Both the position numbers and the translations under genes were made by a program. From Pelotomaculum sp. UBA3103 (GTDB lineage Bacteria > Bacillota > Desulfotomaculia > Desulfotomaculales > Pelotomaculaceae): 28,473 nt of DNA. The stretch spans positions 1 through 28,473 of the forward strand of contig DFAP01000110.1 of assembly GCA_002365855.1 (NCBI GenBank), read 5' to 3'. Of the stretch, positions 5,706-14,468 are shown in pieces. Below the pieces are notes generated by a model that worked only from the letters and a program-made list of their open reading frames with translations, was not told the DNA's origin and did no database searches. Numbering within the stretch: the stretch's first letter is position 1; every line of letters starts with the position of its first letter.

Positions 5706-7748
5706 TTATATTTTCTTCATCGAAATATCATCGAAATCGTGTGTACCGGAACCACCGTTCACCAGCAGCTTGATCAGGATTTTGGCCGCTCCGGCCGGGG
5801 CGGTCACCGTCTGGGAGGGGATCTGTTCCCATCCTATGCCCTTATGCTTGTACATAATGCTGCCGCTGGTAAGCTGCTTGCCGGCAGCGTCATAGAAGAA
5901 ATATGCTATCCTGGCCTCACTGGCGGCGCTCCCCTTCCGGCTCCTGGCGGTCAAAGCATACTTCGCGCCGGGCTGCACCGGGACGTACTGAAAGAAACTC
6001 CAGCCGTATTTCGCGCTGCCGTATTTATTACCGCTAGTCTCGGTTTTCACCACGACATCGTTACCGGCCCATTCGGCCTGGCCCTGGCTGAAGTCACCGT
6101 TCTTCACCAGTTCACCAGCCGGTTGAGGGTTGTCTACCGGGGGTGGCGGATTGCCTACAGGTCTCATGGAGATATCATCGAAATCGTGTGTGCCGGAACC
6201 GCCGTTTACCAGCAGCTTGATCAGGATTTTAGCCGCTCCGGCCGGGGCGGTCACCGTCTGGGAGGGGATCTGTTCCCATCCTGTGCCTTTATGCTTGTAC
6301 ATAATGCTGCCGCTGGTGAGCTGCTTGCCGGCAGCGTCATAGAAGAAATATGCTATCCTGGCCTCGCTGGCGGCGCTCCCCTTCCGGCTCCTGGCGGTCA
6401 AAGTATACTTCGCGCCGGGCTGCACCGGAACGTACTGAAAGAAACTCCAGCCGTATTTCGCGCTGGCGTATTTATTACCGTTAGTCTCAGTTTTCACCAC
6501 GACATCGTTACCGGCCCATTCGGCCTGGCCCTGGCTGAAGCTGCCGTTCTTCACCAGTTCACCGGCCGGGGGGTTGTCCACCGGGGGAGGATCATCCACC
6601 GGGGGTGGTGGCTGGACTCCACCGCCGCGGTAGCCGGGATCAGAATTTGCCTTGTTCAGCATGGCCGCAGCCAGGAGGCCAGTGGCGCCGCCGGAAGACA
6701 TTGCGGACAGCTTCTTATAAATGGTGTCCGTAATTACAGGATTATATTGCCCGTAGGCCGACCAGAATCCGATAAACCAGGTATAAGGAGTGGAGCTGCC
6801 GCCCAGAACATTATCGGCAATGCTCCCGTCGGATTTTATAAGTTTTTTTGCACAGTTATTGGCAAACCGGATCATATCATCATTATTGAACACAATGCCG
6901 GCGCTGTATCCCAGGAAGGCGGCGTCCACATCGGTTTTGGCGTGCCCGATATCTTCGTACGAAGAGCTGTAAAAGGCGGAATACCGCCACGTGTAGCCGT
7001 TAATGCTCTGGTCGACAGTCAGGTTATTCTTGAAATGCTGAAGCATTTTCTTCACCCGGTTCAGGTACTGGGTTTCGCCGGTTGCATGATAAATCATTAA
7101 TTCCGCCCTGGCCATGGCCAAATATTGATTGAAGGGCAGGCCCAGGCCGGCCTGCTTGTATGGCATTCCATTGAGAAACTTGTAATAGCCGGTAGCGCCA
7201 TTATCCACCCATTCATCTTTGTGAACGTCCACTGCGTCTTTGGCTGCCTGCAGGAACAATTCCATATCGGCCCCGTATTTATTCAAAGATGGATTTCCTG
7301 CGACAATAGCGGCAAACTTGGCCATAGGATAAACGATCATTCCGGTATGCACCGCAAAAATAGCGTATTGCCCGTTCAGGGTGTAACTGCCGTTACGCCA
7401 GGCGGGCAGGCTGAGGCACCGGTAATCTTTTACTCCCCGGGATATATCCCGCTGGGCAAGAACCGCTTTCCCGTGGGTTACGAACTTGTCGAGATAGTAA
7501 GTGTCCCCGGTGGCTTCATACATGGTCACGTAGGCGTCCAGGACGTAGCTTTCACCCCAGGCTTGCTGGGCGTTGTCGTTGTTGGTGTCCTTGAACCAGT
7601 TCCCGTTATTTACGGTGTCCAGCTTTTCAAATATCCGGCGCAGCTCGCCGGAATCATATGCCCCCGCGGGCAAGGCGGAAAACGATCCGATCAGCAGCAG
7701 AAAGATTAAAATGAGACTGAGGCACTTGGAACAATGCTTTTTTCTCAT
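5706..7748 (-). CDS. Secreted alpha-toroid-like protein with two near-identical C-terminal beta-modules
   Basis: 680 residues. A signal peptide is clear: basic start, hydrophobic core at 11-25 and a probable cut after PAGA (about 30). Residues 31-370 are helix-rich with recurring aromatic and Gly-rich turns (AQQAWGESYVLDAY at 60-73, YEDIGHAKTDVDAAFLGYSA at 264-283), which fits an (alpha/alpha)n-toroid of the kind found in polysaccharide lyases, glycosidases and uronyl epimerases; I do not recognise the exact family. A Pro/Gly/Asp linker (376-395) leads to two 133-residue modules (396-528 and 545-677), which resemble family-4/9-type carbohydrate-binding jelly rolls (KNGxFSQG start, HDFDDIS end). 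The ATG at 7748 has AAGGAGGT just upstream. It stands alone between two terminators. A role in binding and trimming or modifying the exported polymer is likely but inferred. Confidence 0.85.
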   Translation of the reverse strand: MRKKHCSKCLSLILIFLLLIGSFSALPAGAYDSGELRRIFEKLDTVNNGNWFKDTNNDNAQQAWGESYVLDAYVTMYEATGDTYYLDKFVTHGKAVLAQRDISRGVKDYRCLSLPAWRNGSYTLNGQYAIFAVHTGMIVYPMAKFAAIVAGNPSLNKYGADMELFLQAAKDAVDVHKDEWVDNGATGYYKFLNGMPYKQAGLGLPFNQYLAMARAELMIYHATGETQYLNRVKKMLQHFKNNLTVDQSINGYTWRYSAFYSSSYEDIGHAKTDVDAAFLGYSAGIVFNNDDMIRFANNCAKKLIKSDGSIADNVLGGSSTPYTWFIGFWSAYGQYNPVITDTIYKKLSAMSSGGATGLLAAAMLNKANSDPGYRGGGVQPPPPVDDPPPVDNPPAGELVKNGSFSQGQAEWAGNDVVVKTETNGNKYASAKYGWSFFQYVPVQPGAKYTLTARSRKGSAASEARIAYFFYDAAGKQLTSGSIMYKHKGTGWEQIPSQTVTAPAGAAKILIKLLVNGGSGTHDFDDISMRPVGNPPPPVDNPQPAGELVKNGDFSQGQAEWAGNDVVVKTETSGNKYGSAKYGWSFFQYVPVQPGAKYALTARSRKGSAASEARIAYFFYDAAGKQLTSGSIMYKHKGIGWEQIPSQTVTAPAGAAKILIKLLVNGGSGTHDFDDISMKKI
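5718..6116 (-). repeat. Tandem module copy 2 (C-terminal)
   Basis: This encodes residues 545-677 of the toroid protein. It differs from copy 1 at only five residues (D for S, S for N, G for A, A for T, I for T) over 133, and the DNA is nearly identical as well. A recent in-frame duplication or gene conversion is the simple reading. Confidence 0.9.
6165..6563 (-). repeat. Tandem module copy 1
   Basis: This encodes residues 396-528 of the toroid protein. It is joined to copy 2 by a 16-residue Pro/Asn-rich linker that resembles the linker before copy 1, so the duplicated unit probably included the linker. Confidence 0.9.
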
Positions 7749-7922
7749 ACCTACCTCCTTGTATTATAAACTAATGGAGCTACATTACAGAGCTTCCAAT
7801 AAGGCGAAATTCGACAATAAATTGCATGTTCCTTGCGGTAAATTCATCCAATAAGCGCCTGTGAAGCAATACGGCGGACAAAAATACCGGCTACTAATCA
7901 TGACAATCTTTGGAGATAGGTT

Positions 7923-7951
7923 AAAAAAAGCCTCCTTGCTTTGGAGGCTTT
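7923..7951 (-). terminator. Rho-independent terminator of the central operon
   Basis: GCCTCC (7930-7935) pairs with GGAGGC (7943-7948) over a 7-base loop. On the minus strand a T7 tract follows (7929-7923). It lies just past the stop of the glycosyltransferase ending at 7964, closing the operon that begins near 16724. Confidence 0.9.
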
Positions 7952-7963
7952 TCTAAGTAAGTT

Positions 7964-9205
7964 TCATAAATTTTCTAGAACTTCTGCCAGCTTATTGACA
8001 AGCACCGGAACATCATGAAACCTTTCTACGTATTCACGGGCACATTGTCCCATGCCCTCTCTGGCGTCTGGCGGCTTAACCGCCATCTGCAGCATGGCCC
8101 GGGCCAGGGCTGCCGGGTCGTCGGACGAAATGTGCAGACCGAACCGGGCAAACCCTGGAGCCGGGGGTATATCTACTGCGGCGATCACCGGCCTGGCCGC
8201 CGCCATGTAGTCAAACAGCTTGTTGGAACTGAGCCCGTACCGGTACGCCTTGCTGTTGCGGAGGTGAAACAGGCATACATCGGTGTTATTAAGAATTACC
8301 GGGACATCGTCCTTCTCCAGCGCATCCAGAAAAGTTATGTTGGTCAGTCCCTGCTCCCGGGCCATCTTCACCAGTCCGGATTTACACGGCCCGTCTCCCA
8401 CCATTAAGATATGAATCCCGTCAACCCCTGACTGATCTAGAATTCCGGCCGCCTTAATTACCGTCTCCAGACCGTTGGCGTATCCATGGGCTCCCGCATA
8501 GGTAAAAACCATGCAACCTTTGATATTGTGAAAAAGAGCTGCCTGGTCCGGGGTGAGGCCGTTCTCCCGGGCACAGATATCATACCAGGCCAAATCGACG
8601 CCGTTAGGGATATATACCACTTTACACCCGTCAATGCCCATGCTTGCCACATGCTCTTCACCCCCGGGCAGCGCGCTTATGATCAGACGGGCTTTCCGGC
8701 ATAAAAATTTCTCAAGCGCAGCCATCCCAACGGCCATGGGACTGAGTCCGCGAATGGCGCCTATGTCCACAAGAGACTGGGGCCAAATGTCTCTGATTTC
8801 GAAGATGAAAGGCACACGATGTTTTTTGGCCAGACAGTATGCTGCTATGCCGGTCAGCAGGTGAGCTGAAGAGCCGATAATTGCGCCCGGCGGGTCCAGC
8901 TTGAAACCCAACCTGGTTACCCGCCAGGCAAATGCAAAGTGGTTAAGCAGCCTGGACATGCCGTTATCCCTATAAGGAGGGGTTCTTATCCAGACCCTGT
9001 CCACACCCCTCAATTCTTCTATCAGGTGACTGCACTCTGGTTTGTAGTCTCTTTGCTCTAAAAAAAAGTTATGTAAAAAGCTGGTAGCAAACAGCCTTAC
9101 CCGCCACCCCCGGGCGGTAAGCTCCCGGGCAAAATTCTCGTGCCTTCCAGGGCCTCCAGCATAGTGGTTAATTATCCAGAGGGTACGATCCTTTACGTTT
9201 AGCAT
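7964..9205 (-). CDS. GT4 glycosyltransferase, WbuB-like
   Basis: 413-residue GT-B fold glycosyltransferase, expected at the inner face of the membrane, adding one sugar to the lipid-linked repeat unit. EIRDIWPQS at 136-144 is characteristic of the WbuB-like branch of GT4, PNGVD at 200-204 is the usual interdomain segment, and KLFDYMAAARPVI near residue 330 is the nucleotide-sugar-binding C-terminal motif, with Asp in place of the usual Glu. The ATG start at 9205 overlaps the end of the MurJ-like gene by seven bases (AAATGCTAA), with a weak AAGGCGGG upstream. WbuB-like enzymes often act on amino sugars, which suits this locus, but the donor cannot be read from sequence. Confidence 0.9.
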   Translation of the reverse strand: MLNVKDRTLWIINHYAGGPGRHENFARELTARGWRVRLFATSFLHNFFLEQRDYKPECSHLIEELRGVDRVWIRTPPYRDNGMSRLLNHFAFAWRVTRLGFKLDPPGAIIGSSAHLLTGIAAYCLAKKHRVPFIFEIRDIWPQSLVDIGAIRGLSPMAVGMAALEKFLCRKARLIISALPGGEEHVASMGIDGCKVVYIPNGVDLAWYDICARENGLTPDQAALFHNIKGCMVFTYAGAHGYANGLETVIKAAGILDQSGVDGIHILMVGDGPCKSGLVKMAREQGLTNITFLDALEKDDVPVILNNTDVCLFHLRNSKAYRYGLSSNKLFDYMAAARPVIAAVDIPPAPGFARFGLHISSDDPAALARAMLQMAVKPPDAREGMGQCAREYVERFHDVPVLVNKLAEVLENL

Positions 9206-10767
9206 TTTAAGTCCCGCCTTTTGTAAGACATTACTTTTCTAATCATATTTAACAGAATTGCTGCTTCCTCCAGCTTTAAGAAACGGGCAGAAAAGAAATA
9301 GGTAGCCATACCGGCGCCACCCACCAATATTAAATAAGAAAAATTGCTGATATATCCATTTTTTTCGATGCCCCCTATCGCGGCTGAAACGAGCATCATA
9401 GTAAGGAACGCCACCGCCGTGGCAGCAGCGATTAATATAATTTTTTTCAACATTCGCTTATTAAAAACATTCCCTGTTTTGGCTTTCAGGCAAACAAGGG
9501 AAAGCGGCACTCCGGCAGCCGCCGAAACTGTTGAGGCCAGAGCAAGGCCGCAGTGGCCCATGGATTTTACCAACACCAGGCAAAATATAATATTTATAAC
9601 CGCAACAGCCATACCAATGAACATGGGAGTCCAGGTGTCGTGGTGTGTGTAAAATACCCTGGCCAAAAAACGGCCCCATGCGACAAATGGCAGTCCGAGG
9701 CTGTAAAAGAGCAGGGCGCCGGCTGTCGCTCCGGTAGCTTCGCTGCTGAAGGCCCCTCTTTCAAATATGACCTGCACAATCGGGTAGTTTAAAAACGCTA
9801 GGGCAAGGGCTATGGGAGCGATAACGAAAAGCATGACGCCTGACCATGAATTTACCATTTCTATCATATCCGCACTTCTTTCCCTGGTAAAAGCCCTGGA
9901 CATAGCCGGGTAGCTAACCACAATGATGGCGGTAACCAGCACCCCCAGGGGCATCTGAATGATCCTATCCGCATAGCTGAGAGCAGAAATTGTTCCCTCC
10001 GGCAGTCTCGAAGCGAGTATTCTGTTGATAACAGGGTTTAACTGTGTTACAACTCCGCCTGCCATCACCGGAAGCAACAGCCTGCCCACCCTGGTCAGGC
10101 CGGGCTCACGGTAGTCAACTCTGGTAAAAATCCTGACTTGCCTTTTTTTAAGGGCCTGTAATGTAACCAGCACCTGCGCCAGGTAACCGGCCAGGGTCCC
10201 GGCCACCAGGCCGGTTACAACCCCCGCGCCAGAAAAAAAAATGAAGCCCATTACTGCCATGTTAAGCGGGATGCCCTGGGCTGCCTGCACGGAAAAGTTA
10301 TTGTGTACATTCAGCAGGGAGGACAGCAAACCGCTTATGGCCAGGAGCGGTATTCCGGCCACAAGCAGGCGGGTGAAGCATACCGCCAGTTCTCTTGTCT
10401 GAAAGGGTAGCCCCGGCACAATTGCGCCCACCAGTAACGGGGCAAAGATAAAACACAGCACGGCAGTAAGCAAGGAGATAGTAAAAGCCAGAGTCAATAC
10501 TGTTCCGGTGAATCTTTCTGCACGCTTCCCGGCGCCTTTGGCGCAGACCTCGTAATATACCGGGATAAATACCGTACCCAGTGAACGCCCCCCAGTGATA
10601 TTCAAGATTAACATAATCACCAGAGTAGCTGTCAGATAGGCGTCGGTTACGGCTCCGGCGCCATAATATGCTGCAACTATCATTTCACGGACAAATCCCA
10701 GAACCTTACTCAGGACAGTAAGGGCAATTACCACCACTACGGCCTGTGCCGCCCTTTCTCTTTGCAT
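9199..10767 (-). CDS. MurJ/MviN-family lipid-linked oligosaccharide flippase
   Basis: 522-residue polytopic membrane protein of the MOP exporter superfamily, with about 13-14 hydrophobic helices. The N-terminal segment LSKVLGFVREMIVAAYYGAG (19-38) is the MurJ hallmark; Arg27, Asp42 and Arg61 fall near the charged residues that are functionally important in MurJ. In this operon it probably flips the undecaprenyl-PP-linked repeat unit to the outside, because no separate Wzx is present. A second copy of the housekeeping lipid II flippase cannot be excluded. The ATG at 10767 has AAGGAG six bases upstream, overlapping the stop of the preceding glycosyltransferase gene. The last residues overlap the next gene by seven bases. 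Confidence 0.9.
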   Translation of the reverse strand: MQRERAAQAVVVVIALTVLSKVLGFVREMIVAAYYGAGAVTDAYLTATLVIMLILNITGGRSLGTVFIPVYYEVCAKGAGKRAERFTGTVLTLAFTISLLTAVLCFIFAPLLVGAIVPGLPFQTRELAVCFTRLLVAGIPLLAISGLLSSLLNVHNNFSVQAAQGIPLNMAVMGFIFFSGAGVVTGLVAGTLAGYLAQVLVTLQALKKRQVRIFTRVDYREPGLTRVGRLLLPVMAGGVVTQLNPVINRILASRLPEGTISALSYADRIIQMPLGVLVTAIIVVSYPAMSRAFTRERSADMIEMVNSWSGVMLFVIAPIALALAFLNYPIVQVIFERGAFSSEATGATAGALLFYSLGLPFVAWGRFLARVFYTHHDTWTPMFIGMAVAVINIIFCLVLVKSMGHCGLALASTVSAAAGVPLSLVCLKAKTGNVFNKRMLKKIILIAAATAVAFLTMMLVSAAIGGIEKNGYISNFSYLILVGGAGMATYFFSARFLKLEEAAILLNMIRKVMSYKRRDLKC

Positions 10768-10777
10768 ACTGCGCTCC

Positions 10778-11986
10778 TTACGGGGTGATGCCCATTCTGC
10801 CCATCAGGATTGACACATTCCTTTTTAGGCTGAACTTTTCTTTTATCCTGCGGCGGGCAACCTTCGACAGCACCCGTGCCCTGGCTGGATCATTCAGCAG
10901 GCTGCTGATGGCCCATGCCAGAGCTGCGGGGTCCTCGGGGGGGACAATCACACCGGACTCTCTGTCCACCAGGTCTGTAATACTGCCTGTTTCCGTGACA
11001 ACTACCGGTATATTGTGGGCTATGGCCTCCATAACCGCTACCGGTACTCCCTCGTGCTCACCGGCCGGTGTTTCCACACTGGGATGCGCCAACACTCTTA
11101 AGGTATCCGCCCTGAACATCCGGAGTACACTATCATGGGGCAGCGCCCCGGTAAGAATGACTATTTTGCCGAGCCCCAGGTGATCGATCAGGTCGGACAG
11201 GTTTCCCCTCTCCGGCCCGTCACCAATGATAAGACACCGGAAATCCATGTCTCTATCTGCCAACAGGCGGCAGGCCAGAAGCAGGTAACGATGGCCCTTT
11301 ACCGGCGTAAGGCTGCCAACGGCCGCGATAAAGGGCTTACGCCTCCATCTACAGATCCTTTCCAGTAATTCTTCAGGCGCCTCTACACCCATGGGGCAGT
11401 AGACGACTTTTTTCGCCTCATTTGAACCGGCGATGTTGATAATTTGTTTACGACCTTTTTTTGAAATAACCCGTACGAAGGAACTATTCTTCACCTTTTC
11501 CCTTACCAGATTATTATTGAGAATATCCCACCGGTGGGCGGTAAAACTCCAGCTGACACCGGTCAGGGCGGACACAACCATGGCACAGGTTGACGGGGTC
11601 GACGCCCAATGGGCGTGGATATGGCTTATTTGCAATAACCCTACCTTCTCGGCGATGAACAGGCTTTTGGGAAAGACCAGAAGGTTCTTCATTTTATTGA
11701 CCGGGTTACCGCTTTTCATTATCTTGAACAACAGCGCCGCCACCCGCAGGGGAGCTTTAATGAAACATGATAAGGCTGACAGCCAAACTTCCCTGCTCCA
11801 GAGACCGGTGACAATAGTCCGGTGAAGCAGGCTGGTTCCGTCCCGGTGAAAAACCTGCTTGGCCGGATTAACGGGTACTATCGTCAGGTCAACCCCTTGC
11901 CCTACCAGACAGTTCATCTCGGAAATGAGAAAAGCTTCCCGTTGGCCCAGGGGCGCTGAAACCGTCAGATACATCAACTTTTTCAT
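10778..11986 (-). CDS. GT4 glycosyltransferase
   Basis: 402-residue GT-B glycosyltransferase. HIHAHWA at 122-128 is the common N-domain motif, GSLTPVKGH at 224-232 is the start of the donor-binding C-domain, and E312-x7-E320 in EGVPVAVME is the GT4 catalytic/nucleotide motif. Donor and acceptor are unknown. The ATG at 11986 overlaps the stop of the upstream glycosyltransferase gene as ATGA. The gene's own stop carries part of the ribosome-binding site of the flippase gene, so the three genes are translationally linked. Confidence 0.92.
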   Translation of the reverse strand: MKKLMYLTVSAPLGQREAFLISEMNCLVGQGVDLTIVPVNPAKQVFHRDGTSLLHRTIVTGLWSREVWLSALSCFIKAPLRVAALLFKIMKSGNPVNKMKNLLVFPKSLFIAEKVGLLQISHIHAHWASTPSTCAMVVSALTGVSWSFTAHRWDILNNNLVREKVKNSSFVRVISKKGRKQIINIAGSNEAKKVVYCPMGVEAPEELLERICRWRRKPFIAAVGSLTPVKGHRYLLLACRLLADRDMDFRCLIIGDGPERGNLSDLIDHLGLGKIVILTGALPHDSVLRMFRADTLRVLAHPSVETPAGEHEGVPVAVMEAIAHNIPVVVTETGSITDLVDRESGVIVPPEDPAALAWAISSLLNDPARARVLSKVARRRIKEKFSLKRNVSILMGRMGITP

Positions 11987-13185
11987 TGCAACAGTTCTCC
12001 TGCCTGGCGTTTCACCTGATCTACCAATGATATTATCAATGCAGCCCTATGCTCCCACGTGGCCTCCCGTTCAATAAAGACCCTCCCCTTTGCGCCGGCT
12101 TCTGCCCAATGCTGCGGATTATTAAGTATGACTTTAAGAGCTGCTTCCAGGTCTTCCACATGGTCAGGTTCTACTACCAGTCCGCAGCTTACCCGGCGCA
12201 CAATGCCGGCCAGATCGGGAATATCCGGTATAATCACCGGCAGGCCGCAGGCCAGGTAGGAATAAACCTTTAAGGCTGAACTGCCAGTGAAACGGAACCT
12301 TCTTTCTATTAACGGGTTATCTCCGTACCAGCCCCCGCCGATACCAACTGTGCAGGCGTTCATGTAAACGGGAACCCGGTGATACGGCAGCCGTCCGGTA
12401 AAAATCACCCTGCCCGGAAGCCCCAGGCGGCGAACTTCAGCCTCTAGAACATTCCTATCCTGGCCCTCCCCGATAACCAGCAAAACAGTATCCGGGTAAT
12501 ACCGGGCCAACCTGCTGAAAGACTCGATAATCATATTTCCGCCCTGCCAGGCAGCCAGGCTGCCTGCAAAACATAGATAACTCTTCGCCGGATCCAGGCC
12601 GAGTTCGGCCAGCACGGAATTTCGGTTAATGGGGCGGTATAAATACGGGTTTGCCCCGTTAGGCACCACCGCCACCCTCCCGGCAGGCACTCCCTGTCCT
12701 GCCAGCCACCCGGCCAGGGTAGTTGTAACCGGCAGGACCAGGGTGGCGGAAATACAAGCCTTCCGCTGCGCCCAACCGGCTACGATCAGTTTCCATGGCG
12801 CCCTGCCTTTGGCACGAAGGTCTCCCGCCACCATGGTGTTTACCTCCAGAAATACAACCCTGCCCAGCAGTCTAAGAAGCAGGACTACGGGCGTTTCGTA
12901 AATACTGTCGCGTATATATACAAGATCATAGTTTATTTTTAAAGCTAAGAACAACACGGTTACACATACCAGGACCGGTCGTAACAAACCATTCAGGTAT
13001 TTATTTCGCGTGACAGGCAATGCCACCACGTCAACACCCTTCCAGCCCGGCCCCCAAGTCCTCCCGAGCAGTACCAGGGTTACCCGGGCTCCTGCTTCAG
13101 CCAGGCATCCCGCCATTTCCAGAGTATGAATCGTTACACCGCTGGAAGCTGTGAATTCCGCACCGGAAATCATTAAAATTTTCAC
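11983..13185 (-). CDS. GT4 glycosyltransferase
   Basis: 400-residue glycosyltransferase with the GT4 layout: Gly-rich N-terminus (SSGVTIHTLEMA at 14-25), PNGANPY near 174-180, AGSLAAWQGG near 208-217, and a C-terminal SSALKVYSYLACGLPVI segment equivalent to the nucleotide-sugar site. The first Glu of the classical E-x7-E motif is not obvious, as in several related branches. The ATG at 13185 overlaps the upstream polymerase gene's stop (ATGA), and its stop overlaps the next start the same way. It would add one sugar of the repeat unit; specificity is unknown. Confidence 0.9.
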   Translation of the reverse strand: MKILMISGAEFTASSGVTIHTLEMAGCLAEAGARVTLVLLGRTWGPGWKGVDVVALPVTRNKYLNGLLRPVLVCVTVLFLALKINYDLVYIRDSIYETPVVLLLRLLGRVVFLEVNTMVAGDLRAKGRAPWKLIVAGWAQRKACISATLVLPVTTTLAGWLAGQGVPAGRVAVVPNGANPYLYRPINRNSVLAELGLDPAKSYLCFAGSLAAWQGGNMIIESFSRLARYYPDTVLLVIGEGQDRNVLEAEVRRLGLPGRVIFTGRLPYHRVPVYMNACTVGIGGGWYGDNPLIERRFRFTGSSALKVYSYLACGLPVIIPDIPDLAGIVRRVSCGLVVEPDHVEDLEAALKVILNNPQHWAEAGAKGRVFIEREATWEHRAALIISLVDQVKRQAGELLQ

Positions 13186-14468
13186 TGGATATCCTCCGCT
13201 GAAACCATCGCCAGGGAGGCCGTTACTCCGGCTGAAAGCCAGAGGAGAAAGTTCCCGGGAATGTCACCGCTGATCATGGCGTTTACAAAGCAGAATGTCA
13301 ACAATGCTCCCGCCATGGCTGCATCTTTGACCCGCTTCTTCTCAAACATCAGCCGGGACAGAGGGGCGAATACCAGCATAAGAGACAGCGCCAGGCCAGG
13401 AAACCCAAGCTCCACCGCCGATTCCAGAAACAGGTTGTGCGGATAATAAATTTCCGGCACAGGCGAAAAATAGGCGTAAGAACCCGTTCCTGCGCCCAGA
13501 GCCGGGTTTTGAGCGAGGGATGCCAAAGCTGTCTGGTAAAGCTGCAATCTACCAGTATCTTCCATGCTGAAAAAATCCGGTGAAAACCAGTAGTTGGAGG
13601 AGATATAAACGGCAAGCAGGAGAAACATGGGAACAGCCAGGAGCGGCAGCAGGCGGAATTTCCTGCGCACTGACCAGGAACCCCCAAAGAGCAGGGCAAT
13701 GACCAGCGCCAGGGCAGGCCCCCGGGCGTTAAGCAGGACCATTGCGGTACCCGCGGCGGCAGCCAGGGAGAACATAACCGGGGAGGGAAACGGTATCATC
13801 CTGCCAAACAGAGCCAGGAGAACAAACAGGCCGATCAACCTGCTTAGTTCGATAGGGTTGAAATTCAGTACGGCATAAACGTTGGACGGCAAATCAAGAT
13901 ATGATTTACCCAGCCAGAAATACGCTGTCAAGGCCAGGCCGCCCAGAAAAACTCCCCTCAGGAAGCGGTAAAGGCCCCTGGTGCCCCAAACGGCTGATGC
14001 CAGAACCGGGGCGAAAAAGACAACTAAATTGTTCACCAGGTAATATTTTGTCTTCTGCACCCCGTATTCTACAAAAAGACTATCCGGCAGGCGTGCCAGC
14101 ATTAAAAGCCCCAGGCCCAGCACGGCCCAGAATTCCCAATACCTGAGCACCGCAGTGAAAGCGCCGGCCTTTTTATAGAGCAACAAAAAGATCAAAAGAC
14201 AATACAACGGGAATAAAAAAGAACCTATATTAAGAACATATAACTCTTCATACCCAAGGCTCAGGGTTCTTCCGGTCAGGTACAGACCCCCTCCGATAAA
14301 AAAACCAAGAACTTCAGGCGCCATTAAAAAAGTAATAGCCGCCGTGATTCCCGCGGCCAGGTAAAAAGGCCGTTTTACCTGGGCTATGCCGACCACCAGC
14401 CCCATCAGCGATGCAGCCAGGAGAAAATATCTATCCTTTAAGTATATCTTTAAGTTTTGAGTATTCAT
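13182..14468 (-). CDS. Wzy/O-antigen-ligase-like polymerase
   Basis: 428-residue integral membrane protein with about ten or more hydrophobic helices. It has the Wzy_C/O-antigen ligase pattern: NARGP at 247-251 and then a large outside loop with GRLQLYQ (306-312), GAGTGSY (325-331) and YPHNLFLE (342-349), the His in PHN being the family's conserved residue. It would join undecaprenyl-PP-linked repeat units at the outer face, or ligate the finished chain. The ATG at 14468 overlaps the upstream glycosyltransferase by 38 bases and has no clear ribosome-binding site, so translation is probably coupled. Later starts would cut into the first membrane helix. Confidence 0.88.
   Translation of the reverse strand: MNTQNLKIYLKDRYFLLAASLMGLVVGIAQVKRPFYLAAGITAAITFLMAPEVLGFFIGGGLYLTGRTLSLGYEELYVLNIGSFLFPLYCLLIFLLLYKKAGAFTAVLRYWEFWAVLGLGLLMLARLPDSLFVEYGVQKTKYYLVNNLVVFFAPVLASAVWGTRGLYRFLRGVFLGGLALTAYFWLGKSYLDLPSNVYAVLNFNPIELSRLIGLFVLLALFGRMIPFPSPVMFSLAAAAGTAMVLLNARGPALALVIALLFGGSWSVRRKFRLLPLLAVPMFLLLAVYISSNYWFSPDFFSMEDTGRLQLYQTALASLAQNPALGAGTGSYAYFSPVPEIYYPHNLFLESAVELGFPGLALSLMLVFAPLSRLMFEKKRVKDAAMAGALLTFCFVNAMISGDIPGNFLLWLSAGVTASLAMVSAEDIQ

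Noticed and set aside
5691..7100. 469-codon open frame on the plus strand with internal repeats
   Set aside because: It is antisense to the toroid protein gene, its repeats mirror that gene's duplicated modules, and it runs through the terminator hairpin. The minus-strand product has a signal peptide and recognisable domains.
7749..7790. TATAAT just before the toroid gene as its promoter
   Set aside because: It lies so close to the ribosome-binding site (AAGGAGG) that the transcript would start within it, and there is no good -35.
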